Assembly: GCA_045114455.1 (NCBI GenBank)
Contig: JBGUKN010000105.1
Span: forward strand, 1 to 18,980
DNA length: 18,980 nucleotides
Source: UBA1732 sp045114455
GTDB lineage: Bacteria > Verrucomicrobiota > Lentisphaeria > Victivallales > UBA1829
Reading direction: 5' to 3'
In this document: in pieces, positions 6,770-14,269 of the stretch
How positions within the stretch are numbered: position 1 is the stretch's first letter
Layout: every line of letters begins with the position of its first letter
Position numbers and translations under genes: made by a program
The notes under the pieces: model-generated
Database searches by the model: none
What the model saw: only the letters and a program-made list of their open reading frames with translations
What the model was told of the DNA's origin: nothing

Positions 6770-7822
6770 ATGGACATCAAACATACGCTCATTCCCCTGC
6801 TTGCCGCAGGCGTTCTTTCGACTTTCTTCCTCGCCGGATGCGGCAAGGAAAGCTCCGCCGGAAAGGACAAGGTCCGCGTCGGCTACCTCGCCGAACCTGC
6901 GCACGGCCTGCATTTCATCGCGAAGGACCTGGGCTATTTCGACGAGGAAAACCTCGACGTCGACCTCTTCCAGTTCAACACGACCGCCGAGGGATGCTCC
7001 GCGGTCCAGGCGCAGAAACTTGACGTCGGCACGTTCGGCACGGCGGCTCCGCTGCTCTTCATCGCCCGCGGCGTCGACTTCACCATCTTCGGCGGCATGA
7101 TGATCGGCGGCCAGGCCATCATCGTGAAACCGGAAAACCTCGACAAGTTCAAAGACCTGAGCAACTTCAAGGGCAAGAAGGTCGGCCTCGGCAAGCTCTC
7201 CACCGGCGACGTGATCTTCCGCGGCGCGCTGAAAAAGGCCGGGATCGACCCGAACAAGGACCTGGAGATCATCGAATTCGGCGGCCAGAGCGCCGTCGTG
7301 GAAGCCGTCAACAAGGGCGCAGTGGACGCCGGCATCGTGTTCAGTCCGCATTTCTCCCTCGCGAAAAAGAATTTCGGACTCGAAGTCTCGAACTACATCG
7401 CCGACTTCCAGCCGGACTACACCTGCTGCCGCCTGATCGCCAATACGCCCGATCTTCAGAAGAAACGCGACATCTACCGCCGCTACCTCATCGGCGAGAT
7501 CCGCGCCTACAAGTTCTACCGCGAGAACGAGGAGGAGACCATCAGGATCTTCGCGAAGGCGTTCAAGCTGGACCCGGAACTTCTGAAGGCCGACACCTAC
7601 ACGAACAAGACGTTCACGTCCAACCCGGACCCGCTGAAGAAAGGCACGATCGACTTCTGGGAGACCATGAAGCAGATCGACTACCTCCCGGAAAATGAGG
7701 TTCACATCGACGACCATATCGACCCCACGATCTACCGGGAAGCCCTCGACGAAGTCCTGAAGCGCTATCCCGACGACCCGATCTACAAAGAAATGGACGC
7801 CTTCTTCAAGGCGAACAACTGA
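6770..7822 (+). CDS. ABC transporter substrate-binding lipoprotein (sulfonate/nitrate/taurine family), system 1
   Basis: 350-residue periplasmic binding lipoprotein of the SsuA/TauA/NMT1-like group. The lipobox LAGC puts the lipidated Cys at 24. The ATG at 6770 follows AAGGAG (6755-6760), and the longer frame from 6704 crosses the terminator hairpin and is rejected. Family landmarks are VRVGYL at the mature start, LDVGTFGTAAPL (84-95), KGKKVGLGKLSTGDVIFRGAL (134-154), VVEAVNKGAVDAG (176-188) and a Cys-Cys-Arg at 219-221 shared with the second binding protein. The family carries alkanesulfonates, taurine, nitrate, bicarbonate, pyrimidine precursors and others, so the ligand is unknown. It is followed by its permease after 55 bases. 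It is the first gene of a run of eight. Confidence 0.9.
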   Translation: MDIKHTLIPLLAAGVLSTFFLAGCGKESSAGKDKVRVGYLAEPAHGLHFIAKDLGYFDEENLDVDLFQFNTTAEGCSAVQAQKLDVGTFGTAAPLLFIARGVDFTIFGGMMIGGQAIIVKPENLDKFKDLSNFKGKKVGLGKLSTGDVIFRGALKKAGIDPNKDLEIIEFGGQSAVVEAVNKGAVDAGIVFSPHFSLAKKNFGLEVSNYIADFQPDYTCCRLIANTPDLQKKRDIYRRYLIGEIRAYKFYRENEEETIRIFAKAFKLDPELLKADTYTNKTFTSNPDPLKKGTIDFWETMKQIDYLPENEVHIDDHIDPTIYREALDEVLKRYPDDPIYKEMDAFFKANN

Positions 7823-7877
7823 GGAACGCAACTTCAGCCTCGAAACTTTACCCAAAGACTCTCCAACAGGTAGAAAC

Positions 7878-8768
7878 GTGAAGATCCTGCTCATCATTGA
7901 ATTCATCGGACTGACCGCCGCGGCGGTGTGGAAACACGACTGGTTCGCAGCCGCCGCTGGTGTCCTGATCCTGGCCGCTGCCCTGGTCCGCATGCTCTTC
8001 GTTTGGGACAAAGCCCGCCGTACCGCCATTGTTGACGTCACTGCGGTGCTGGAAGGCTTCCTGCTGGCGTGGCAGCTGGTCACGTCCAACTGGCCGCTGC
8101 TTGATCCGGTGTACTTCCCGGCTCTTGAGACCGTCCTGCGGCAGTTCTTCAGCGAACTGAAGGACATGGCGCACGGTATGCTCTCCTCGCTCTACCTGCT
8201 GGGGACCGCGTACCTGCTGTCGCTGGGCACCGCGATCCCGGGCGGCCTGCTGGTCGGCAGTTCTCCGCGTCTCCGCAACGCCGCGGAGCCGTTCAGCAAG
8301 GTCCTGAGCGTCATTCCCCCGATCGTGTACATCCCGTATGCCATCCGGCTGCTGCCGAGCTTCAGCGCCGCCTCGATCTTCGTGATCTGGTCCGGCGCGT
8401 TCTGGCCGATCTTCGCGAACACCGTCGCGGGCGTCGTGAACATCCCGGAGACCATGCTGGATTCCGCCCGCATGCTTCACCTGAAACGCGGCACGTTCAT
8501 CTTCCGCGTGCTTCTGCCGGGCGCGATGCCGTCAATCCTGACCGGGGCGTCCCTGAGCCTGGTCTTCAGCTTCCTGCTGCTGACCGCCGCCGAGCTGATC
8601 GGCGCGACGGAAGGGCTCGGGTGGTACGTCAAGGACCGCGCCGACTTCGGCGACTATGCCAGAGTCATCGTCGGTATCATCTTCATCGGGCTTGTGATCA
8701 CGGCGATCTCCGCCGGATTCAAGCGGATCGAAAAACGCATCCTGCGCTATAAGGAGGCCGTGCAATGA
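7878..8768 (+). CDS. ABC transporter permease (SsuC/TauC-like), system 1
   Basis: 296-residue inner-membrane subunit of the BPD-type importer family. The GTG start reads MKILLIIEFIGLTAAAVW. Two N-terminal hydrophobic stretches (about 1-16 and 22-41) make it longer than its partner at 11472. The core begins with LDPVYFPALETVL (74-86) and has several membrane helices. The EAA loop that contacts the ATPase lies at about 189-212 (NIPETMLDSARMLHLKRGTF followed by VLLPGAMPSILTG). It ends with a basic tail. The stop codon overlaps the ATPase start (ATGA), which indicates translational coupling. The presumed partners are the lipoprotein at 6770 and the ATPase at 8765. Confidence 0.9.
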   Translation: MKILLIIEFIGLTAAAVWKHDWFAAAAGVLILAAALVRMLFVWDKARRTAIVDVTAVLEGFLLAWQLVTSNWPLLDPVYFPALETVLRQFFSELKDMAHGMLSSLYLLGTAYLLSLGTAIPGGLLVGSSPRLRNAAEPFSKVLSVIPPIVYIPYAIRLLPSFSAASIFVIWSGAFWPIFANTVAGVVNIPETMLDSARMLHLKRGTFIFRVLLPGAMPSILTGASLSLVFSFLLLTAAELIGATEGLGWYVKDRADFGDYARVIVGIIFIGLVITAISAGFKRIEKRILRYKEAVQ

Positions 8769-9568
8769 TCCAGTGCAAAGACGTTTCAGTCGCGTTCCAG
8801 GGGAAGATCATTCTCGACCGGATCAGCCTCACCGTTCCGGACGGAGCGTTTCTCTGCCTGCTCGGACAGTCCGGCTGCGGCAAGTCCACGCTGCTCCGCA
8901 TCATTGCCGGTCTCCTGAAGGCGACTTCCGGGGACGCCCTCGTGGACGGCAAACCCGTCGACGGGCCCGAAACGGCCTGCTCCGTGGTATTTCAGGACTA
9001 CTCGCTTTTTCCCTGGATGACCACCGGAAAGAACCTGATGCTCGCGCTGGCGGCGTCTTTCCCGGAGAAGAGCAAGGCGGAAATCCGTGCCCTGGCGGAG
9101 TCGTATCTGGAAATGGTCGGCCTGGGCAGCGTGTTCAACCAGTACCCGGCGGCGCTTTCCGGCGGCATGCGCCAGCGCGCGGCCATCGCACGCGCCATCG
9201 CCGTCCCGAGCAGGATCCTGCTCATGGATGAACCGTTCGGCGCGCTCGACCCCGTGAACCGGGCGATGCTTCAGGACCTGGTCCGCGAGCTTCACCGGGA
9301 CTCGCACGGAGCCAGGACCGTGGTGTTCGTGACGCATGACGTGGACGAGGCGCTTTACCTCGGCACGGAGATCGCCGTGCTCGGCAGTTCGCCCGGACGC
9401 GTCATCGCGCTGGAGAAAAACCCGGTTTCCCGGCAGATCTCCAGGGAAAAGCTCTTCGAAAACGAATCCGTCATCTCGCTCCAGCGGAAGATCATGAACA
9501 TCTACCGGTCCGACATGAATGAAAAACTGAACTTGCGGGAATCGTTCCATTCCGGCAACGGCATCTGA
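8765..9568 (+). CDS. ABC transporter ATP-binding protein (SsuB/TauB-like), system 1
   Basis: 267-residue cytoplasmic ATPase. The Walker A motif is GQSGCGKST (34-42), with Gln in place of the more usual Pro or Arg. The Q-loop is VVFQDYSLFPW (74-84), the signature LSGGMRQRAAIARA (131-144), Walker B ILLMDEPFGALD (151-162) and the H-switch FVTHDVDEAL (188-197). The FQDYSLFPW Q-loop and overall length are typical of sulfonate/nitrate/taurine importers. The start overlaps the permease stop by four bases, with AAGGAGG just upstream. The next gene is a second binding protein 42 bases downstream, probably in the same operon. Confidence 0.92.
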   Translation: MIQCKDVSVAFQGKIILDRISLTVPDGAFLCLLGQSGCGKSTLLRIIAGLLKATSGDALVDGKPVDGPETACSVVFQDYSLFPWMTTGKNLMLALAASFPEKSKAEIRALAESYLEMVGLGSVFNQYPAALSGGMRQRAAIARAIAVPSRILLMDEPFGALDPVNRAMLQDLVRELHRDSHGARTVVFVTHDVDEALYLGTEIAVLGSSPGRVIALEKNPVSRQISREKLFENESVISLQRKIMNIYRSDMNEKLNLRESFHSGNGI

Positions 9569-9610
9569 TTTCACCCGACAACAATGCAATCCATGGAAGG
9601 AAATATTACC

Positions 9611-10657
9611 ATGACCATCAAACATACGCTCGTTACACTTCTCGCCGCGGGGATCGTCCCGGCGGCATTCCTGACCGGTTGCGGCAAACAGGACGCGGCG
9701 ACCCCGGTGCTTCGCGTCGGCTACCAGCAGGGCGGCAGCTCGACCCTGCCCATGATTTCGCTGAACGAGGGCTATTTCGACCAATCCGGCGTCCGGACCG
9801 ACTTCGTGCTGTTCACCAACTCCAGCGACGGATTGAACGCGCTGAACGCTGGCAAGCTCGACATCGGCGTTTCGTTCGGCACCGGCGGCCCGCTCACGTT
9901 CGTCTCCAAAGGATCGAAGTTCGTCATCATCGGCGGAAACCTCTCCGGCGGGCATCCGATCATTACCAAGCCCGAGCATGCGGACGAATACAAAAGCATC
10001 AAGGATTTCAAGGGAAAAACGGTCGGCACGCCCCGCGTCTTCACCTCGGATGTCGTGTTCCGCGGCGCATTGTTCGAGGCGGGGATCGACCCGGAAAAGG
10101 ACCTGACGATCGTCGAGTTCAAACGCCCGGTCGACGTGCTGGAAGCCGTCAAGAGCGGCAAGGTCGACGTCGGCGTCGGCGCGACCAACATCATCGGACA
10201 GTCCGTCCAGGCCGGTCTGGCGTCTCCGCTGTGGAGCAACGACCTGTCCCCGAACCATCCCTGCTGCCGCATCGTCGTGACGGAGGAAGCTCTTCAGAAG
10301 TACCGTCCCGAGCTCGTGAAGTTCCTGAAGGCGGAACTCCTCGCGGAAAAGAAGTTCGTTGACGATCCGCAGTCCGGCGTCCGCGCCGACGTCGCCCAGC
10401 AGAAATTCGGCGAGAAGCTCGCAAGCGACCTGGTGCTGAACCCGCATCTTCAGTTCTCCGTCGACCCGAACCGCAAGGGTGTCGAGGCCATGTGGGCGCA
10501 CATGAAGAAGATCGGCTACGCGGACGGCGATCCCGATTTCTCGAAGGTGATTGACACCACGCTGTACTTCGAGGCGCTTCAGGAACTCCGCAAGGAGCAG
10601 CCGGACGAGCCCTTCTGGGAAAAACTCGAACAACGCTATAAGGATCAGAACCTGTGA
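9611..10657 (+). CDS. ABC transporter substrate-binding lipoprotein, system 2
   Basis: 348-residue paralogue of the protein at 6770. The start at 9611 is chosen because AAGGAAA lies just upstream and because the signal peptide then matches the first paralogue (IKHTL..LLAAG......FL.GCGK), with the lipobox LTGC and Cys 24. An ATG at 9584 would only add nine residues before this. Shared landmarks are LRVGYQ, LDIGVSFGTGGPLTFV (83-98), KGKTVGTPRVFTSDVVFRGAL (134-154), VDVLEAVKSGKVDVG (174-188) and CCR (218-220). Differences cluster in the presumed ligand-facing segments, so the two importers probably prefer different but related ligands. The stop overlaps the GTG of the next gene. Confidence 0.9.
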   Translation: MTIKHTLVTLLAAGIVPAAFLTGCGKQDAATPVLRVGYQQGGSSTLPMISLNEGYFDQSGVRTDFVLFTNSSDGLNALNAGKLDIGVSFGTGGPLTFVSKGSKFVIIGGNLSGGHPIITKPEHADEYKSIKDFKGKTVGTPRVFTSDVVFRGALFEAGIDPEKDLTIVEFKRPVDVLEAVKSGKVDVGVGATNIIGQSVQAGLASPLWSNDLSPNHPCCRIVVTEEALQKYRPELVKFLKAELLAEKKFVDDPQSGVRADVAQQKFGEKLASDLVLNPHLQFSVDPNRKGVEAMWAHMKKIGYADGDPDFSKVIDTTLYFEALQELRKEQPDEPFWEKLEQRYKDQNL

Positions 10658-11475
10658 ACGAAACCCCGCTCATCGAGCTGCGCGACCTGTCGTTCTCCCA
10701 TGCCGGAGAACAGACCCTGGCTCACATCGACCTTTCCGTGGCCGCCAGCGAATTCATCGCCGTCATCGGCCCGTCAGGCTGCGGCAAAAGCACGCTGCTG
10801 CGGCTCGTGGGCGGGCTCCTCATGCCTTCCTCCGGCGAAGTCCTCGTCGGCGGGAAGAACGTCACGGGCCCCGGCCTCGACCGCGCCATGGTGTTTCAGG
10901 ATTACAGCCTGTTCCCGTGGAGCACCTGCCAGGATAATATCGTCCTCGCGCTCGAACAGGCCCGTCCCGGGCTCACGCGCGCCGAACGCCGCCAGATCGC
11001 CGACGATTACCTGACGATGGTCGGCTTGGCGAACGCCGGATGCAAGCTCCCCGGCGAGCTTTCCGGCGGCATGCGCCAGCGCGCCGCGATCGCCCGAGCC
11101 CTTGCCATGAACTCCCCGATCCTGCTTATGGACGAGCCGTTCGGCGCACTCGACGCCATCACGCGTGCGAAACAGCAGGACATGCTGCTGGAGATCTGGC
11201 AGGCCGGAGGCTCGCTGAAAAAGACCGTGATCTTCGTGACGCACGACGTGGACGAGGCGCTGATCCTCGCCGGCCGCGTGATCGTACTGGGCGTCTGCCC
11301 CGGCCATGTGGCCGCCGACATCCCCGTCGACCTGCCGCGTCCGCGTTCCCGTGCCACGCTCATGGCAGACGGACGGTTCCGCGAGCTTCGCGAACGTCTG
11401 ATGCAGGAACTCAACGACGCCGTCGAACGCCAGCTGGCGGCATCCCAGGAACAGCAGGGAGGAAGCGGAATATGA
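10654..11475 (+). CDS. ABC transporter ATP-binding protein, system 2
   Basis: 273-residue ATPase. The GTG start at 10654 overlaps the stop of the binding protein (GTGA), with AAGGA upstream. Motifs are Walker A GPSGCGKST (39-47), Q-loop VFQDYSLFPW (80-89), signature LSGGMRQRAAIARAL (137-151), Walker B ILLMDEPFGALD (157-168) and H-switch FVTHDVDEAL (194-203). The tail after residue 250 is Gln/Glu-rich. It is a paralogue of the ATPase at 8765. Here the ATPase precedes the permease, the reverse of system 1. It overlaps the permease start by four bases (ATGA). Confidence 0.92.
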   Translation: MNETPLIELRDLSFSHAGEQTLAHIDLSVAASEFIAVIGPSGCGKSTLLRLVGGLLMPSSGEVLVGGKNVTGPGLDRAMVFQDYSLFPWSTCQDNIVLALEQARPGLTRAERRQIADDYLTMVGLANAGCKLPGELSGGMRQRAAIARALAMNSPILLMDEPFGALDAITRAKQQDMLLEIWQAGGSLKKTVIFVTHDVDEALILAGRVIVLGVCPGHVAADIPVDLPRPRSRATLMADGRFRELRERLMQELNDAVERQLAASQEQQGGSGI

Positions 11476-12263
11476 ACCATCATGAATTTGAACTGAAACA
11501 GGCGAAACGCGACCGCAGGATCGCCGCGATCGGCGCGACTGCGGTGTTTGCCGTCCTGATCGCGCTCTACGCCGTCCTGACGGACCTCACCCACGCCCTT
11601 GATCCGGTCCTCTTTCCCGGGCTTGGCGTCATCCTCCCGGAAATGGCGCATTCCTCAGGCGAACTCCTCAAAGGTTTCCTTTATTCCATGCGCCTGCTGA
11701 TCCCGTCCCTGACCGCCGGAATCCTCGCCGGGGTTTCCTGCGGGCTCGCGGTCGGCATGCACCCGAAGATAAAACTGATCCTGATGCCGCTTTTCCGCGC
11801 GCTGAACCCGGTCCCGCCGACCATGCTGATCCCGTACGCCATCGCGGTTCTGCCGTCCTTCTGGCTGTCTTCCGCCGTCATCATCTTCCTCGGCGTCTTC
11901 TGGCCGGTCCTGATGAGCACGCTGCACGGCGTCGTGATGCTGGAGCCGCGCTGGATCGACAACGCGCGCTGCCTCCAGCTGACCGGGCGCAAGCTCGTTT
12001 TCAAGGTGATCCTGCCCGGCGCCATGCCGCAGATCTTCGCCGGCATCGGATCGGGGCTCATTTTCAGCTTCATCCTGCTGACCGTGGCCGAGATGTTCGG
12101 CGCGAAGGCGGGCATGGGCTTCTATGTGCAGTATTACGCCGACTTCGCCGAGTACGGCAAAGTCCTCGGCGGAATCATCTTTCTGTCCGTCGTCGTCATC
12201 CTGCTGATGACGATCTTCGACCGCATTCAGCGCCGCGTCCTGTACTGGACGAACAAACGATGA
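11472..12263 (+). CDS. ABC transporter permease, system 2
   Basis: 263-residue inner-membrane subunit. It starts MNHHEFELKQAKRDRR, a charged cytoplasmic end, then a first helix at about 18-37. The core begins LDPVLFPGLGVIL, matching system 1 (LDPVYFPALETVL). The EAA-type loop reads EPRWIDNARCLQLTGRKLVF followed by KVILPGAMPQIFAG. It lacks the extra N-terminal hydrophobic stretch of the system 1 permease. The ATG overlaps the ATPase stop by four bases. The true start is internal to a longer open frame that runs antisense-like through the ATPase gene. The stop is nine bases before the next gene. Confidence 0.9.
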   Translation: MNHHEFELKQAKRDRRIAAIGATAVFAVLIALYAVLTDLTHALDPVLFPGLGVILPEMAHSSGELLKGFLYSMRLLIPSLTAGILAGVSCGLAVGMHPKIKLILMPLFRALNPVPPTMLIPYAIAVLPSFWLSSAVIIFLGVFWPVLMSTLHGVVMLEPRWIDNARCLQLTGRKLVFKVILPGAMPQIFAGIGSGLIFSFILLTVAEMFGAKAGMGFYVQYYADFAEYGKVLGGIIFLSVVVILLMTIFDRIQRRVLYWTNKR

Positions 12264-12272
12264 GGTGAGCTT

Positions 12273-13286
12273 ATGAATGAACAACAATACGATCTCGAAC
12301 TGACCGAACGCGTCAAGGCATACGCGAAGGAGATAGGCTCCGCCCTCGTCGGAATCGCCGACGCCGGGATCCTGAACGAGGCGCTGGAACCGGATTTCCG
12401 CCCGGAGGACTGCCTGCCCGGATGCCGCTGCGTCGTCGTGCTGTCCCTGCACATCCCGGACGGTGCGCTGGAGATCATGCGCCGCGGGAAGATGAACTAC
12501 AGCTACAACATGTTCGGCTACGCCTACCTGAACCGGGAGCTCGACTACCTGATTTACCGCATGACGATGTTCCTGGAGAACGAGGGATACGCCGCCATGC
12601 CGATCCCCGCCCGCGGCACGCAGTACGGGGCGCGCAAGCCTTATTTCGGCCCGCTCTCCTACCGGCACTGCGCCGTTGCCGCCGGACTCGCCACGTTCGG
12701 CCTGAACGGGCTCGCGCTCTCGCCGCAGTTCGGCTCCCGCCAGCGGTTCGTCGGCATCCCGACCACCGCTCCGCTCAAGCCCGCGGACAAGCTCTTGGAC
12801 CAGTCGCTCTGCGACGGCTGCATGGAGTGCATCCGCAACTGCCCGGCGCACGCGCTCTCCCTCAATCCGCCGCACATCTGCAAGCTCGGCGGCATGACGT
12901 ACCGCTATGCCCGCTGCAACCAGGCCGCCTGCACCCACATGGCGCGCGGCCTCAGCACGGAAGTCTGGAAGGGCGCGCTATTCAATCCGAACGTCGATGT
13001 CCCGGTCGAGGAGAACCAGTCCAAAGCCGGACATTACGACGACCTCTGGAACAAGCGCGACGCCCGCATCCGCATCAGCGAACACGCCGAGGCCACTTAC
13101 GGCGCCACGCTCTGCGGACGCTGCATGGCCTTCTGCACGGCGGGACACGACGCGATGAACCGCCGCATGCGCCCGGACCAGACCTCGTACCAGAACGATG
13201 AAGTCCTGCACAGGGACGGCACGGTCCGGGTCGCGGACCGCGTCGCCGCCCTGCGGAAACGCTCCGCCCAAACCGAACAGGAATAA
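12273..13286 (+). CDS. QueG-like double [4Fe-4S] protein (epoxyqueuosine reductase / reductive dehalogenase relative)
   Basis: 337 residues. A ferredoxin-type motif CDGCMECIRNCP (180-191) follows a domain that resembles the cobalamin-binding part of QueG and reductive dehalogenases, including HCAVAAGLATFGLNGLAL (132-149) and FGSRQRFVGIPTT (153-165). A second Cys set, CGRCMAFC (281-288), lies 90 residues later, and extra Cys at 203, 215 and 220 could supply the missing ligand. The family reduces small molecules with corrinoid and Fe-S cofactors; QueG itself makes queuosine in tRNA. No signal peptide is present, so it is cytoplasmic. The ribosome site GAGGTGAG lies in the nine-base gap after the permease, so it is in the importer operon. 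That context argues for a reductase acting on an imported compound rather than housekeeping QueG (inference). Confidence 0.78.
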   Translation: MNEQQYDLELTERVKAYAKEIGSALVGIADAGILNEALEPDFRPEDCLPGCRCVVVLSLHIPDGALEIMRRGKMNYSYNMFGYAYLNRELDYLIYRMTMFLENEGYAAMPIPARGTQYGARKPYFGPLSYRHCAVAAGLATFGLNGLALSPQFGSRQRFVGIPTTAPLKPADKLLDQSLCDGCMECIRNCPAHALSLNPPHICKLGGMTYRYARCNQAACTHMARGLSTEVWKGALFNPNVDVPVEENQSKAGHYDDLWNKRDARIRISEHAEATYGATLCGRCMAFCTAGHDAMNRRMRPDQTSYQNDEVLHRDGTVRVADRVAALRKRSAQTEQE

Positions 13287-13314
13287 CCCAATTTTCACAT
13301 AGGAGATCACGATC

Positions 13315-14136
13315 ATGGCCAAGAAAACGAACTGCAACCTCAGCTGTTCCGAATGCTCCGTGCGGAACTGCTACCGCAAGGACAGGACGTTCCCCGCGTT
13401 CTGCCTCACCGAACAATACCCGGACGCGCTCGAGCGCACCCGCAGGTTCTACGCCTCCAACACGACCGACGGCAAGCTCGCACGCGCCGCCGCCGAGATC
13501 GAAGGCGAATACTACGGACGCCTGACCCGCCTCGAGGAGACCATCCGCTTCGCGAAGAAGCTCGGCGTGAAGAAACTCGGCATCGCCAGCTGCATCGGCC
13601 TGCTCGACGAAGCTTCGCTCTACGCGAAGATCGTCCGCACCGCCGGGATCGAAACGAAGACCGTCATCTGCAAGGTCGGCTCCGTCGACAAGACCCAGCT
13701 CGGCATCCCCGACGGCCTGAAAGTCTGCCCCGGCTGCAACGAAGCCTGCTGCAATCCCGCGCTTCAGGCGCAGATACTCAACGAATGGGGCTCCGACCTG
13801 AACGTGCTGGTCGGACTCTGCGTGGGGCACGACGCCATCTTCACGCGCCACAGCAAAGCCCCGGCGACTACGTTCATCGTGAAGGACCGCGTGCTCGGTC
13901 ACAACCCCGCCGCCGCGCTCTACACCGCCAAGTTCTACTACAAGCGCATCCTGGACGAAAAGACGTTCCCGGAACCGCGCAGGGAAGCCGTCGAGGCGGA
14001 ACTTGCCGCCGCGAAGGCAACGAAGAAGACCGCCGCGAAGCCTGTAAAGAAAGCCGCCGCGAAGCCTGTAAAGAAGGTCGCAAAGACAGCGAAGGCGAAA
14101 TCCGCTTCCGCCGGGCGCACGGCCCGGAAGAAATAA
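13315..14136 (+). CDS. DUF1847 Cys-rich protein with Lys/Ala histone-H1-like tail
   Basis: 273 residues. The first 215 match what I know of the DUF1847 family: an N-terminal Cys cluster (C7, C11, C14, C19, C30), a central helical part, CPGCNEACCNP (138-148), LNVLVGLCVGHDAIF (162-176), SKAPATTFIVKDRVLGHNP (180-198) and ALYTAKFYY. The 12 Cys suggest metal or cluster binding. No biochemical role is established that I know of. Residues 233-273 are an added tail of Lys, Ala and Pro with AAKPVKK twice, like histone H1 C-termini, which is unusual for this family. The ribosome site TAGGAGATC precedes the ATG by about ten bases, and the QueG-like gene ends 28 bases upstream. It is likely the last gene of the importer operon, since a terminator-like hairpin follows at 14168. 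Confidence 0.8.
   Translation: MAKKTNCNLSCSECSVRNCYRKDRTFPAFCLTEQYPDALERTRRFYASNTTDGKLARAAAEIEGEYYGRLTRLEETIRFAKKLGVKKLGIASCIGLLDEASLYAKIVRTAGIETKTVICKVGSVDKTQLGIPDGLKVCPGCNEACCNPALQAQILNEWGSDLNVLVGLCVGHDAIFTRHSKAPATTFIVKDRVLGHNPAAALYTAKFYYKRILDEKTFPEPRREAVEAELAAAKATKKTAAKPVKKAAAKPVKKVAKTAKAKSASAGRTARKK
14031..14075 (+). repeat. 24-base tandem repeat encoding the basic tail
   Basis: A 21-base unit occurs at 14031-14051 and again exactly at 14055-14075 (period 24 bases). It encodes the repeated AAKPVKK of the DUF1847 protein tail. The identity at third codon positions suggests a recent slippage or duplication. Confidence 0.8.
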
Positions 14137-14167
14137 TTCGGCGAAGCTTGCATAAAACGATCATTCG

Positions 14168-14203
14168 GGTGGAAGGACGTTTTCGGGCGTCGTTCCGCCT
14201 TTC
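14168..14203 (+). terminator. Probable terminator of the importer/DUF1847 operon
   Basis: GGTGGAAGGACG (14168-14179) pairs with CGTCGTTCCGCC (14188-14199) across an 8-base loop, with one G-U and one mismatch, then TTTC and further T-rich sequence. It separates DUF1847 from the DUF1805 promoter. The T tract is short, so confidence is moderate. Confidence 0.55.
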
Positions 14204-14210
14204 ATCGCTT

Positions 14211-14238
14211 TTGACATTTATTGTTTCTGTGATATATT
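14211..14238 (+). promoter_or_regulatory. Sigma70-type promoter of the DUF1805 gene
   Basis: TTGACA (14211-14216), 16-base spacer, TATATT (14233-14238). The start site is predicted near 14245, leaving a 25-base leader with AGGAAAGG (14253-14260) nine bases before the ATG. Both boxes are identical to those at 3048-3076. Confidence 0.75.
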
Positions 14239-14269
14239 TGATACAAACAAACAGGAAAGGCTCCGAACA

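Noticed and set aside
8786..10633. 615-codon minus-strand open frame across the ATPase and second binding protein
   Set aside because: It covers two well-identified genes and an intergenic gap, and has no recognisable motif. It is a GC-driven shadow.
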